NCBI RefSeq assembly: GCF_000337135.1
Contig: NZ_AOIN01000100.1
Coordinates: 1-50,109 of the forward strand
Direction: 5' to 3'
Length of the DNA: 50,109 bases
From: Natrialba chahannaoensis JCM 10990
Lineage (GTDB): Archaea; Halobacteriota; Halobacteria; Halobacteriales; Natrialbaceae
Part shown: in pieces, positions 23,623 through 32,488 of the stretch
Position numbering within the stretch: the first letter of the stretch is position 1
Layout: the number at the start of each line of letters is the position of its first letter
Position numbers and translations under genes: made by a program
Notes under the pieces: model-generated
Seen by the model: only the letters and a program-made list of their open reading frames with translations
The model's database searches: none
What the model was told of the DNA's origin: nothing

Positions 23623-24786
23623 TTACTGGTAGGCTTTGATACCGGTCAGTGCCTCGCCGAGCACCAGCGTGTGGATGTCGTGGGTGCCCTCGTAGGTGTA
23701 GACAGTCTCCATGTTCGCCATGTGGCGCATCGGCGAGTAGTCCGTCGTGATGCCGTTGCCGCCGAGCATCTCGCGGGCGACACGGGTCTGGTCGCGAGCC
23801 ATTCGAACGTTGTTCCGCTTGGCCATCGAGACGTGCTGTGGCTGCATGTCGCCGCGCTCTTTGAGTTCGGCCAGGCGGTAGGCGAGCAGCTGAGCGAGCG
23901 TGATCTGGGTCGCCATCTCGGCGAGCTTGCGCTGTTGGAGCTGGAATCGGCCGATCGGACCGCCGAACTGTTCGCGATCCTGGGCGTACTGGCGAGCCTC
24001 TTCGAACGCGTCCCGGGCTGCGCCGATCGCACCCCAGGCGATGCCGTAACGGGCCTGGGTGAGACAGGAGAGTGGCCCCTTCATACCGGTGACGCCCGGG
24101 AGGACGTTCTCTTCTGGCACGTGGACATCGTTCAGACCGATCTCGCCCGTGATCGATGCACGAAGCGAGAGCTTCTCGGTGATCTTGTTCGTCGAGACGC
24201 CGTCGCGGTCCGTCTCAACGAGGAAGCCGCGAACGGGGTTGTCCTCAGCCGAGCGGTCACGCGCCCAAACGATGGCGACGTCCGAGATCGGAGAGTTGGT
24301 GATCCAGGTCTTTGAGCCGTTGATGACGTAGCCGTCGCCGTCGGCTTCGGCGTAGGTTTCCATGCCAGACGGGTTCGAACCGTGTTCGGGCTCAGTGAGT
24401 CCAAAACAGCCGACGGCCTCGCCCTGGCCGAGTTTCGGGAGCCACTCTTCCTTTTGTGCCTCGCTGCCGTAGGCGTGGATCGGGTACATGACAAGCGCAC
24501 CCTGCACAGAGGCCATCGAGCGCAGTCCCGAGTCGCCGGCCTCGAGTTCCTGCATCAACAGGCCGTAAGCCGTCTCGGAGACGTTCGGCGAGCCATACCC
24601 TTCCAGATTGGGTGCGTAGAAACCGAGCTCTCCCATCTCGGAGATCAGTTCGGTCGGGAACGTCCCCTCCTCGAAGTGCTCGCCAATATCGGGCTTGACG
24701 TGCTCCTCGACGAACTCCCGGGCAGTGTCCCGGATCAACCGTTCTTCCTGGTCTAAATCCGCTTCGAGCTGAACGAAATCCAGCAT
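23623..24786 (-). CDS. Acyl-CoA dehydrogenase, glutaryl-CoA dehydrogenase type
   Basis: 387 residues; FAD enzyme oxidising, and in true glutaryl-CoA dehydrogenases also decarboxylating, an acyl-CoA. Seen: SGLRSMASVQGALVMYPIHA with the Arg-Ser before SVQ that binds the glutaryl carboxylate in GCDH, CFGLTEPEHGSNPSGMET (FAD/substrate motif), TWITNSP, AREMLGGNGI, and YEGTHDIHTLVLGEALTG with the catalytic Glu in YEGT. Overall likeness to GCDH is stronger than to straight-chain enzymes. ATG 24786 lies 27 bases after a TATA box (24811-24819), deciding against the ATG at 24813. Electrons go to ETF, not encoded here. Glutaryl-CoA would come from lysine or aromatics. Confidence 0.9.
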   Translation of the reverse strand: MLDFVQLEADLDQEERLIRDTAREFVEEHVKPDIGEHFEEGTFPTELISEMGELGFYAPNLEGYGSPNVSETAYGLLMQELEAGDSGLRSMASVQGALVMYPIHAYGSEAQKEEWLPKLGQGEAVGCFGLTEPEHGSNPSGMETYAEADGDGYVINGSKTWITNSPISDVAIVWARDRSAEDNPVRGFLVETDRDGVSTNKITEKLSLRASITGEIGLNDVHVPEENVLPGVTGMKGPLSCLTQARYGIAWGAIGAARDAFEEARQYAQDREQFGGPIGRFQLQQRKLAEMATQITLAQLLAYRLAELKERGDMQPQHVSMAKRNNVRMARDQTRVAREMLGGNGITTDYSPMRHMANMETVYTYEGTHDIHTLVLGEALTGIKAYQ

Positions 24787-24810
24787 AGATTGAACATCAG
24801 CCAACGGGAG

Positions 24811-24819
24811 CATATATAT
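24811..24819 (-). promoter_or_regulatory. TATA box of acyl-CoA dehydrogenase gene
   Basis: catatatat on the plus strand (atatatatg on the minus), centred 28 bases before ATG 24786. It overlaps the false upstream ATG at 24813. Confidence 0.6.
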
Positions 24820-24832
24820 TGTGGTTTGCTTA

Positions 24833-25168
24833 TTACACACACGCGTACGCCCGGACTATGCGAGGTTTTACAGGGAAGGTGAAAGTTCCGTCGGGCGGGA
24901 AATCGGGAGCCTCGTCGGAGGCCGGACAGACGAGCAGCGAGTCGTGACACACCGTCACTGTGACCGCTTGCCAACCGGATTCGCCGTCCGTCAGTTCCAA
25001 CCGGGGTTCGTTGAACGCACGCTGTGTCGCGGACGAGAGGTCAGTAACTGCCGTCGCGTTCTCCCTGTCGAAATTTGCTTCAGCAACCATCAAGTGGGAC
25101 GTGTCAGTCAAGTCGGTGGCGACGCCGTAGCTCTGGGACTCAAGTGGGACGTATAGTAACAACTGCAA
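24833..25168 (-). CDS. Hypothetical protein
   Basis: Up to 111 residues; the first codon at 25168 is TTG and an in-frame ATG lies about 26 codons later. Acidic composition and G/C-ending codons suggest real coding, and sequences such as ATQRAFNEPRLELTDGES look protein-like. I recognise no domain. The stop codon is 13 bases before the TATA box of the acyl-CoA dehydrogenase gene. A strong stem-loop (25176-25211) begins 8 bases upstream of the TTG. Confidence 0.4.
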   Translation of the reverse strand: MQLLLYVPLESQSYGVATDLTDTSHLMVAEANFDRENATAVTDLSSATQRAFNEPRLELTDGESGWQAVTVTVCHDSLLVCPASDEAPDFPPDGTFTFPVKPRIVRAYACV

Positions 25169-25175
25169 CTATTTA

Positions 25176-25211
25176 CACACTGATCGCACAGTTGCCGTGC
25201 GATCAGGTGTG
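25176..25211. promoter_or_regulatory. Strong stem-loop upstream of acyl-CoA genes
   Basis: TGATCGCAC (25181-25189) and GTGCGATCA (25197-25205) pair perfectly around a 7-base loop. The stem extends by five further pairs (cacac with gtgtg) across a single-base bulge. It could be an operator dyad or a structured leader. Confidence 0.55.
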
Positions 25212-25240
25212 CATTGACTTGCAGTGGCTACTATAGTACA

Positions 25241-25260
25241 CACCGGTGATGTCACCAGTG
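25241..25260. promoter_or_regulatory. Imperfect palindrome
   Basis: CACCGGTGA-TG-TCACCAGTG, arms matching 8 of 9. Placed 150-170 bases before the 3-hydroxyacyl-CoA dehydrogenase promoter, it could be a regulator site. Confidence 0.4.
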
Positions 25261-25413
25261 CGCCCGGCAGCAAAATCCTGACGAGGAAGGCTACGATCAG
25301 GAGGGCGCGGGAGTTCATTGGGTGTCTGTTGTGTATAACTGGCGAGTGTTTTTTACTATCTTTTCACCAGGTAATATGCAACGATCGACTGGCAAAGTGT
25401 GCGAACAGGAACG

Positions 25414-25420
25414 CTTTTGA
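25414..25420 (+). promoter_or_regulatory. TATA box of 3-hydroxyacyl-CoA dehydrogenase gene
   Basis: cttttga centred about 28 bases before ATG 25445; leaderless transcript likely for the two-gene unit. Confidence 0.5.
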
Positions 25421-25444
25421 TCGACTCCGGTGTGGGTTTCGACC

Positions 25445-26332
25445 ATGCAAGTCACAGTGCTCGGAGCCGGCAGTATGGGCCACGGAATCGCACAGGTGTC
25501 CGCGATGGCGGGCTACGACGTTGTCCTGCGAGACATCGAGGACGACCTCGTCGAGAAAGGACTCGAGGGGATTCGCGAAAACCTCCAGGGCGGTGTCGAC
25601 CGGGACAAACTCACTGCAGACGAGATGGACGCCACACTCGGGCGTATCGAAGGCATGACCGATCTCGCCGACGCCGTCGTCGACGCTGACCTCGTCATCG
25701 AGGCCGTCCCCGAAGACATGGACCTGAAGAAGGACGTCCTCTCCGACGTCGAGGCCGAAACCGGCGAGGAGACGGTGATCGCCTCGAACACCTCCTCGCT
25801 CTCTGTGACCGAGATGGCGAGCGCACTCGAGTCCCCCGAGCGCATCGTTGGGCTGCACTTCTTCAACCCGCCGCATCTGATGGACTTAGTCGAGATCGTG
25901 ATCGCCGAACAGACCAACGACCGAACCGAGGAGCTCGCGGTCGAGTACGTCCGCGAGATCGAGAAGGAGGACGTGGTCGTCCGCGATAGCGCAGGCTTTG
26001 CGACCTCCCGACTCGGCCTCGTGACGGGGCTTGAGGCGATCCGAATGGTTGAGGAAGGTGTCGCCAGCCCGGCGGACATCGACGAGGCGATGAAACTCGG
26101 CTACGGCTACCCGATGGGGCCGATCGAACTCGGCGACCATGTCGGCCTCGACGTGCGCCTGCACATTGCAAAGCACCTCCGCGAGGAACTCGGCGAGCGG
26201 TTCAAGCCGCCGCAGGCGCTGCGCCGGAAGGTTCGCGCGGGCAACCTCGGAAAGAAGTCCGGCGAGGGGTTCTACGTCTGGGAGGACGGCGAGCGCGTCG
26301 GCATGAGCGGCGAGTGGGGTGCGGACGAATGA
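25445..26332 (+). CDS. 3-hydroxyacyl-CoA dehydrogenase
   Basis: 295 residues; oxidises 3-hydroxyacyl-CoA to 3-oxoacyl-CoA with NAD+ in beta-oxidation (Hbd/FadB2 type). Seen: VTVLGAGSMGHGIAQVSAMA (Rossmann, residues 3-22), VLRDIEDD with the Asp that selects NAD, VIEAVPEDMDLKKDV, ASNTSSLSVTEMAS, GLHFFNPPHLMDLVEIV with the catalytic His, and a helical C-terminal domain ending GEGFYVWEDG. Its stop overlaps the start of the enoyl-CoA hydratase gene (ATGA), so the two are translated as one unit and act on consecutive steps. Confidence 0.95.
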   Translation: MQVTVLGAGSMGHGIAQVSAMAGYDVVLRDIEDDLVEKGLEGIRENLQGGVDRDKLTADEMDATLGRIEGMTDLADAVVDADLVIEAVPEDMDLKKDVLSDVEAETGEETVIASNTSSLSVTEMASALESPERIVGLHFFNPPHLMDLVEIVIAEQTNDRTEELAVEYVREIEKEDVVVRDSAGFATSRLGLVTGLEAIRMVEEGVASPADIDEAMKLGYGYPMGPIELGDHVGLDVRLHIAKHLREELGERFKPPQALRRKVRAGNLGKKSGEGFYVWEDGERVGMSGEWGADE

Positions 26333-27156
26333 GTGTGGACACTGGTGGACTGGCGGCAGTCGGCGAGGAACTCGAGTTGGTCTCCGTCTCAGTCGCCGAG
26401 CACGCCGAGAAGGTCGCAACGGTCGCAATCGAACGCCCTGACGCGCGGAACGCGCTCAACGGCCAGGTTCGTATCGAATTGAAGGAAGCCGTCGCGGCCG
26501 CCGAGAACGACGATGACGTACGCGTGCTCGTGCTCACCGGCGGCGAGGGCTCTGGCGCGTTCGTCGCCGGCGCGGATGTGACGGAGTTCAAAGACCGCGA
26601 CCTCGTCGAGCAGCGCGAAGCCAGCAAGCGACCGCGAGTCTACGAGACCGTCGACGACGCGTCGATTCCCGTTATCGCGCGGATCAACGGCCATGCGCTC
26701 GGCGGTGGCTGTGAACTCGCCCAGGCCTGCGACGTCCGCATCGCTGCCGAGGGTTCGAAACTCGGACAGCCCGAGATCAACCTCGGTCTCATCCCGGGCG
26801 GCGGCGGCACCCAGCGCCTTGCCCGCCTCGTCGGTGAGGGCCAGGCGATGCGGCTGATCCTCTCCGGTGAATTGATCGACGCCCAGGAGGCCCACGAGAT
26901 TGGCCTCGTGGACCAGGTCCACGATGCAGACGACCTGGACGACGCCGTCTACGACCTCGCCGAATCGATGGCGGCAAAGAGTCCGATCGCACTCGAGTTC
27001 GCCAAGAACGCGGTCAAGGCTGGCTCCCGGATGGGACTTGAAGAGGGGCTCGACTACGAGTCGGAGCTGTTCGTGCAGTTGTTTGCGACAAAGGATAAAG
27101 ACGAGGGCATCGAGGCGTTCCTCGAGAAGCGCGAGCCGGAGTTCACGGGAGAGTAA
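26329..27156 (+). CDS. Enoyl-CoA hydratase/isomerase
   Basis: 275 residues of the crotonase family; hydrates 2-enoyl-CoA to 3-hydroxyacyl-CoA, feeding the dehydrogenase encoded just upstream. Seen: RPDARNALNGQVRIEL, GSGAFVAGADVTEF (oxyanion loop), INGHALGGGCELAQACDVRI with one catalytic Glu, and GQPEINLGLIPGGGGTQRLA with the second. Normal length for the family plus about 15 extra N-terminal residues. ATG 26329 overlaps the preceding stop by four bases. Confidence 0.95.
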   Translation: MSVDTGGLAAVGEELELVSVSVAEHAEKVATVAIERPDARNALNGQVRIELKEAVAAAENDDDVRVLVLTGGEGSGAFVAGADVTEFKDRDLVEQREASKRPRVYETVDDASIPVIARINGHALGGGCELAQACDVRIAAEGSKLGQPEINLGLIPGGGGTQRLARLVGEGQAMRLILSGELIDAQEAHEIGLVDQVHDADDLDDAVYDLAESMAAKSPIALEFAKNAVKAGSRMGLEEGLDYESELFVQLFATKDKDEGIEAFLEKREPEFTGE

Positions 27157-27520
27157 GCAGCGTGCTGCCGTTTTCTTTATAGTAGTATTTCTTCTGATAC
27201 CTCGGGCAATAGTTACCCGAGTAAATAGGTTAGGATCAAGGAGTCGACGCAGATTGAACTGTCGGCCAAGGGCACACAGGAGTGTCAAAAGCCGCGTTCA
27301 GCTGATGACTGCTATCGTCAGACGACTACACAGATTTTGGACCCTAAGAGGTCTACTCCCCCCTCACCACACCCCAATCCAGCGTTCTCGATGAGTTTTG
27401 TCCAATTGTTGACTGAGTGAGTGGTCCAGAGAAGACGTATATCTATGTTCAGACCATTATGCTCGTAATCATGATGGAGAAGCAGCCACTACCGTACGGT
27501 ATCTTTCCGCAAAGGACGAT
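27157..27520. other. Intergenic region with T-tract and inverted repeat
   Basis: No gene seen. After the hydratase stop comes a T-rich run (27172-27181) suitable as a terminator. Then CTCGGG (27201-27206) and CCCGAG (27216-27221) form an inverted repeat with a 9-base loop. The rest, up to the Dld promoter, has no convincing reading frame. Confidence 0.45.
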
Positions 27521-27522
27521 CA

Positions 27523-27528
27523 TTTAAG
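27523..27528 (+). promoter_or_regulatory. TATA box of Dld-like gene
   Basis: tttaag, centred 27 bases before ATG 27552; leaderless start. Confidence 0.6.
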
Positions 27529-27551
27529 CCATTGACGGGCAAGGGTCAGGT

Positions 27552-30500
27552 ATGTCTCTGGAGCCGAGTGTTGATCCGGCCGCCGACCGACGTGCGACCT
27601 ACGACTATCAGAGTTCGGACGTCGATCGGCCCGCGCTGGTCGACGACCTCACGCGGCTCGTCAGCTGCGACATCCGTGCCGACTCTTACTCTCGACAGCT
27701 CTACGCGACCGACGCAAGCGCCTATGAGATGACCCCCATCGCTGTCGCCTTCCCCGAATCGACCGCCGATGTTGCGGGGATACTCGAGTACTGCGCCGAA
27801 CGCGAGATCCCGGTCTTGCCCCGCGGAGGTGGGACGAGCCTCGCAGGCCAGACGGTCAACCGGGCCGTCGTGCTCGATTTCACCCGACACATGAACGCGA
27901 TTCAGGAAATCGACCCTGCGGGCCGAACGGCGACCGTCCAGCCCGGGACGGTGCTCGGGACGCTGAACGAGACGCTCTCCGAACACAATCTCAAGTTCGC
28001 GCCGGATCCGGCCTGGGGCGACAAGAGCGCCATTGGCGGCGCGATCGGGAACAACTCGACTGGCTCGCACTCGCTCAAGTACGGGAAGACGGATGCCTAT
28101 ATCGAATCAGCGGAGGTCGTCCTCGCGGATGGCACCGTTACCGAGTTCGGTGAGGTCACCCGCGAGGAAATCGACGAACGGGCGGATCCGGAGGGTGACC
28201 TCGAGGCGCGAATCTACGCCGAAGTAGCACACATTCTGGACGAGAAAGCAGATCTCGTCGACGAAGCCTATCCGAACCTCAAGCGCAACGTTTCGGGGTA
28301 CAACCTGGATCGTCTCGTCGCGGAGGACCGTGGGGCGGACCTCCCCGGTGGCGAGACCGCAGGCGATACCGGCGACCCCGGCTCCGTCAACCTCGCGCGG
28401 CTGCTCGCGGGAAGTGAGGGCACGCTTGCGGTCGTCACCGAGGCGACGGTTTCGCTCGAACCGGTGCCGGAAACGAAGGCGGTCTCGTTGTTGTGCTATC
28501 CCGACCTCCACCAGGCGATGGAAGATGTCGCACCGATCCTCGAACACAGCCCGGCCGCCGTCGAGGTGTTAGACGACGTGCTGCTCGATCTCGCGCGCGA
28601 TACGGCCGAGTTCGGCCCCGTCGCCGAGATGCTGCCCGAGGGGACGAACGCCGTGCTCCTCGTCGAGTTCTACGCCGAGGATATGGATTACGGACGCGAG
28701 CAGGTCGCCAACCTCTTCGCCGACCGCTGTCCCGACGCGACCGCCGAGGGGGAGCCGGCTGCAGACGCCCCGACGACTGATGCCGACCGGCACGCGATCG
28801 ACGCATTCGAGGCCTACGAGAAGACAGAACGTGCAAAGCTCTGGAAGCTTCGCAAGTCCGGCCTTCCGATCTTGCTCTCGCGCACGACCGACGAGAAACA
28901 TATCTCGTTCATCGAGGACACTGCCATCCCACCCGCGAAGCTCCCCGAATTCGTCGAACGCTTCGAGGCCATCCTCGAGGAGCACGACACCTACGCGAGT
29001 TTCTACGCCCATGCCGGCCCCGGCGTACTCCACGTCCGGCCGCTGCTCAACACGAAGACGGAGTTCGGGCTCGACCAGTTACACGGCATTGCGGACGACG
29101 TGACGGACCTCGTCGTCGAACTGGGCGGCTCGGTGTCCGGCGAGCACGGCGACGGCCGCGCACGCACCCAGTGGAACCGCAAACTCTACGGCGAGGAGCT
29201 CTGGGAGACCTTCCAGGACCTGAAGACGGCGTTCGATCCCGACTGGCTCCTCAACCCCGGGCAGGTCGTCTTCCGCGAGGAGAACCCGACCGACCTGCGC
29301 GAGAACCTTCGGTTCGATCCCGACTACGACTTCGAGGCCGACTTCGAGCCCGCACTCGAGTGGGACAACGACAACGGGATGCAGGGCATGGTCGAACTCT
29401 GTCACGGCTGTGGCGGCTGTCGCGGCGAGCAGGAGACGACCGGCGGCGTGATGTGTCCGACCTATCGGGCGAGTCAGGAGGAGATCACGGCCACCCGCGG
29501 CCGAGCAAACGCGCTCCGACAAGCGATGAGTGGCGAGATGGACCCCGACGAGGCGACCTCCGATGAGTTCGTCGAGGAAGTGATGGACCTCTGTATCGGC
29601 TGCAAGGGCTGTGCGATCGACTGTCCGAGCGAGGTCGATATGGCGAAGCTCAAAGCCGAAGTGACGCACGAGTACCACCAGCGGAACGGGGCGAGCCTGC
29701 GGGATCGGCTCTTCGCGAACGTCGCGACGCTCTCGCGGTGGGGCTCACGGCTCGCGCCGCTCTCGAACGCCATAGCGTCGATTCCCGGCGCGCGCACGCT
29801 GCTGGAGGCAACTGTCGGCATCGATTCGAAGCGCCCGATTCCGACGTTCGAACCGGTGACGTTCCGAACCTGGTTCCAGGAACGCGGCGGCGCGCACGTC
29901 CCCGAAGCAGAGGCCGAACAGAAGGCAGTCGTCTACCCCGATACGTACACTAACTACAGCAATCCCGCAGCCGGGAAGGCCACCGTCCGCGTCCTCGAAG
30001 CCGCAGGCGTTCACGTCACCGTTCCCGACGGACTCGACGACACAGGCCGACCGGCGTTCTCGAAGGGTTTCCTCGAGAAGGCCCGAAAGACAGCCCGCAA
30101 AAACGTCGCCTCCCTCTCGCCGCTCGTCGCGGACGGCTGGGACGTCGTCGTCATCGAGCCCTCCGACGCGGTCATGTTCCAGTCGGACTATCTGGACCTG
30201 CTCTCGAGTGAGTCCGCGAAGCGACTCGCCGGGGCAAGCTACGGCGTCTGTGAGTATCTCGACGTGTTCCGGCTGGACGATGCGATCGACTTCGCGTCTG
30301 CTGCCGGCGCTGACGGCGACAGCGCACTCAGTCGGTCGCTCACCTACCACGGCCACTGCCACCAGAAGGCGACCAAGAAGGACCACCACGCCGTTGGCGT
30401 CCTTCGACGCGCCGGCTACGAAGTCGACCCGCTCGACTCCGGCTGTTGTGGCATGGCCGGCAGTTTCGGCTACGAGGCCGAACACGCCTCGATGAGCGAC

Positions 30501-30659
30501 GCTATCGCGGCGATCCTGTTCGACCAGGTCGACGACAGCGACGGCGACCGCGTCGTCGCCCCCGGTGCCTCCTGTCGCAGCCAACTCGAGGGCCGCTCGA
30601 GTACAGACGACAAGCCGCTAACACCGATCGAACTCGTCGAGCAGGAACTCGATAACTGA
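27552..30659 (+). CDS. FAD/Fe-S fusion oxidoreductase, D-lactate dehydrogenase-like
   Basis: 1035 residues, a fusion of a GlcD/Dld-type flavoprotein with a GlpC/LldE-type iron-sulfur protein. Order: FAD_binding_4 domain with PVLPRGGGTSLAGQTVNRAV (about 88-107) and NNSTGSHSLKYGKT; FAD-oxidase C-terminal domain to about 580, with GEHGDGRARTQW; two [4Fe-4S] sites CHGCGGC (about 617) and CIGCKGCAIDCPSEVD (about 680); and two cysteine-rich CCG-type segments, HGHCHQKAT (about 933) and SGCCGMAGSFGYE (about 960). It most likely oxidises D-lactate or a related 2-hydroxy acid and passes electrons to the quinone pool at the membrane. Glycolate or 2-hydroxyglutarate are alternatives. Confidence 0.9.
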   Translation: MSLEPSVDPAADRRATYDYQSSDVDRPALVDDLTRLVSCDIRADSYSRQLYATDASAYEMTPIAVAFPESTADVAGILEYCAEREIPVLPRGGGTSLAGQTVNRAVVLDFTRHMNAIQEIDPAGRTATVQPGTVLGTLNETLSEHNLKFAPDPAWGDKSAIGGAIGNNSTGSHSLKYGKTDAYIESAEVVLADGTVTEFGEVTREEIDERADPEGDLEARIYAEVAHILDEKADLVDEAYPNLKRNVSGYNLDRLVAEDRGADLPGGETAGDTGDPGSVNLARLLAGSEGTLAVVTEATVSLEPVPETKAVSLLCYPDLHQAMEDVAPILEHSPAAVEVLDDVLLDLARDTAEFGPVAEMLPEGTNAVLLVEFYAEDMDYGREQVANLFADRCPDATAEGEPAADAPTTDADRHAIDAFEAYEKTERAKLWKLRKSGLPILLSRTTDEKHISFIEDTAIPPAKLPEFVERFEAILEEHDTYASFYAHAGPGVLHVRPLLNTKTEFGLDQLHGIADDVTDLVVELGGSVSGEHGDGRARTQWNRKLYGEELWETFQDLKTAFDPDWLLNPGQVVFREENPTDLRENLRFDPDYDFEADFEPALEWDNDNGMQGMVELCHGCGGCRGEQETTGGVMCPTYRASQEEITATRGRANALRQAMSGEMDPDEATSDEFVEEVMDLCIGCKGCAIDCPSEVDMAKLKAEVTHEYHQRNGASLRDRLFANVATLSRWGSRLAPLSNAIASIPGARTLLEATVGIDSKRPIPTFEPVTFRTWFQERGGAHVPEAEAEQKAVVYPDTYTNYSNPAAGKATVRVLEAAGVHVTVPDGLDDTGRPAFSKGFLEKARKTARKNVASLSPLVADGWDVVVIEPSDAVMFQSDYLDLLSSESAKRLAGASYGVCEYLDVFRLDDAIDFASAAGADGDSALSRSLTYHGHCHQKATKKDHHAVGVLRRAGYEVDPLDSGCCGMAGSFGYEAEHASMSDAIAAILFDQVDDSDGDRVVAPGASCRSQLEGRSSTDDKPLTPIELVEQELDN

Positions 30660-30728
30660 TCCGATAGCACCCTGCGAAAACGTGTTCTGTGGCCAATACC
30701 TATCACCGATTAGACTGAACGGACACGT

Positions 30729-31022
30729 ATGCGCTCCACGCTCTCGCCGAGAGCGAGACAGGCAGTCTCCGCTACTGGTGTGTCCCTCGGTGGCATCGGT
30801 GCCGTCGCCATCGTCGCCCTCGGCGGCTGGTCCCTGGTGGCTATCGCCGTCATCTGGTTTGTTGCTGTGAGTTACGGTGCTGCCTGGCTTGCACGAACAC
30901 TCGGCCGTGAGAGCGGCCAGCTCAACGAAGAACAGGCCGCACAGGCACAGCAGGCACGCCAAGAACAGGAACACCGGGATGCGCGAAGCGCCACGTATCC
31001 GGAGAACGAGAAATTCGGCTAA
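30729..31022 (+). CDS. Small membrane protein, unknown function
   Basis: 97 residues: a hydrophobic hairpin (TGVSLGGIGAVAIVALGGWS, then VAIAVIWFVAVSYGAAWLAR, about 16-55) followed by a Gln/Glu-rich soluble tail (QLNEEQAAQAQQARQEQEHR) likely to be helical. Codon use is typical. It lies 69 bases after the Dld-like gene on the same strand and might be co-transcribed. No family recognised. Confidence 0.6.
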   Translation: MRSTLSPRARQAVSATGVSLGGIGAVAIVALGGWSLVAIAVIWFVAVSYGAAWLARTLGRESGQLNEEQAAQAQQARQEQEHRDARSATYPENEKFG

Positions 31023-31040
31023 GGTGCAGTTCGACGCTGC

Positions 31041-31260
31041 AATCAGACTGGTGGTCCGCCGCTAGGAGGGTGTCCGATATATGCTGAACAGGCGCATATC
31101 ACGGACTATAGTCGTTCACAGACGAAATAGGGGACTCGACGAGAAGTGCATCGCCAAGAGTAGCTTGTTCGCGCGGACTTACTGAATCAGGTCACCCAGA
31201 AGTGTATTCACTGCAGCCCGTGGGTATGGGCCGTCACTTACTGTCACGTTCTACAGGCGG
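31041..31260. other. Intergenic DNA, no gene seen
   Basis: About 220 bases between the small membrane protein and the decayed segment at 31260-31540. It contains a self-complementary gactatagtc (31111-31120) but no convincing frame. Confidence 0.4.
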
Positions 31261-31302
31261 GGCCGGCCGAGTGTCTCGAGGTCGTTCGGAAGAGCTTCGC
31301 TC

Positions 31303-31330
31303 TCTCGAACCACTTGACTCCGAGGCGATT
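31303..31330 (-). repeat. Short coding-like repeat, copy B
   Basis: 24/28 identical to 5339-5366. With flanking bases the minus strand reads LVNRLGVKWFERAK against IVNRLGVKQFETPS in copy A. The differences are mainly silent, as expected of a former protein-coding sequence. Confidence 0.6.
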
Positions 31331-31420
31331 TACCAATCTCTCCAGACCCAGACATTCCACCGCCTTCAGAAAACGGTGGGACGAAGACAGCGAGATTCCA
31401 TCGGACCGATCTCAAGCTCG

Positions 31421-31540
31421 AATTGATTGTGTTGACAACTGCTCCGTCGAGGTCGATCGCCATAACCTCGTGTCCAGGTCCGCGAAACAGTCTTTGATTG
31501 GCGTTCCGACAGAGCCGCTGGCGATACCAGAGACGTGCAT
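31421..31540 (-). pseudogene. UDP-glucose 6-dehydrogenase (ugd/aglM) N-terminal remnant
   Basis: From ATG 31540 the minus strand reads MHVSGIASGSVGTPIKDCF, then ADL; in the next frame, after loss of one G near 31478, GHEVMAIDLDGAVVNTIN. Together these match the first 40 residues of nucleotide-sugar dehydrogenases (usually xVSIVGSGYVGTTxAACFADLGH..V..VDID). The glycine pattern is partly broken and everything after about residue 40 is unrelated. It lies just before the AglF-like gene; in haloarchaea aglM and aglF are often neighbours, so this is probably a lost partner gene. Confidence 0.7.
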
Positions 31541-31605
31541 TACTGAGTATGTCTGGAGTGCTTGTATGGACTTCTGGTATTGTGCGTTAGAGATTATGTT
31601 TATCG

Positions 31606-31616
31606 AAACATATTTG
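31606..31616 (+). promoter_or_regulatory. TATA box of AglF-like gene
   Basis: aaacatatttg about 28 bases before ATG 31641. Confidence 0.5.
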
Positions 31617-31640
31617 GGGCGCTGAACAAACAACTGAGGT

Positions 31641-32396
31641 ATGCAAGCAGTTGTTCTCGCTGCAGGGAAAGGGACGCGACTGCGTCCCCTCACGGAAGAC
31701 AAACCAAAGGGACTGGTAGAAGTCGACGGTAAGCCGATTCTAACTCATTGTTTCGAGCAACTCGTTACTCTTGGAGCCGACGAACTGATCGTGGTCGTTG
31801 GCTATCTGAAAGAGAAGATTATCGACCACTACGGTGACGACTATGACGGCGTGCCGATCACCTACTGTCATCAGCGGGAACAAAACGGGTTAGCGCATGC
31901 ACTGTTGACCGTTGAAGAGCATGTTGAAGACGACTTTATGTTGATTCTTGGTGATAATGTGTTTCAAGCGAATCTCGAAGATGTTGTCCGCCGCCAGCAA
32001 GAAGAACGTGCTGATGCAGCGTTCCTGGTTGAAGAAGTTCCCTGGGATGAGGCAAGCCGGTATGGCGTCTGTGACACGAACAAATTCGGCGAGGTAACTG
32101 ACGTTGTTGAGAAACCCGACGATCCACCATCGAATCTCGTGATGACGGGATTCTATACGTTTACGCCGTCGATCTTTCACGCTTGCCATTTGGTACAGCC
32201 GTCGGACCGTGATGAATACGAAATCAGCGAGGCCATTGATTTGTTGATCCAGTCCGGGCGGACAATCGACGCAATTGGGCTAGAAGGATGGCGCATTGAT
32301 GTTGGGTATCCCGAAGATCGGGAAGAGGCTGAACGGCGGTTGCAGGAAACTGGCAAGGATGATGGAGATAAGAAGGTAGAGATCACCTCTGACTAA
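31641..32396 (+). CDS. Sugar-1-phosphate nucleotidyltransferase, AglF-like
   Basis: 251 residues; joins a sugar-1-phosphate to UTP or dTTP, making the activated sugar for glycan assembly. Seen: VVLAAGKGTRLRPLTEDKPK (nucleotide-binding loop, residues 4-23), GKPILTH, LILGDNVF with the metal-binding Asp, VEKPDDPPSNLVMTGFYTF, and GWRIDVGYPEDREEAERRL. The haloarchaeal layout resembles UTP-glucose-1-phosphate uridylyltransferase AglF of the N-glycosylation pathway. No left-handed helix acyltransferase domain is present, unlike the GlmU-like gene at 45244. First gene of the glycan locus. Confidence 0.88.
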   Translation: MQAVVLAAGKGTRLRPLTEDKPKGLVEVDGKPILTHCFEQLVTLGADELIVVVGYLKEKIIDHYGDDYDGVPITYCHQREQNGLAHALLTVEEHVEDDFMLILGDNVFQANLEDVVRRQQEERADAAFLVEEVPWDEASRYGVCDTNKFGEVTDVVEKPDDPPSNLVMTGFYTFTPSIFHACHLVQPSDRDEYEISEAIDLLIQSGRTIDAIGLEGWRIDVGYPEDREEAERRLQETGKDDGDKKVEITSD

Positions 32397-32488
32397 GGAC
32401 GGCAATTACGGTCATTGTGACGGTTGTGTAGTGCAAGGCGATTAGACCAAATTCCTTAAAACCTGTTCACGGTACTCCGATGAGATGG

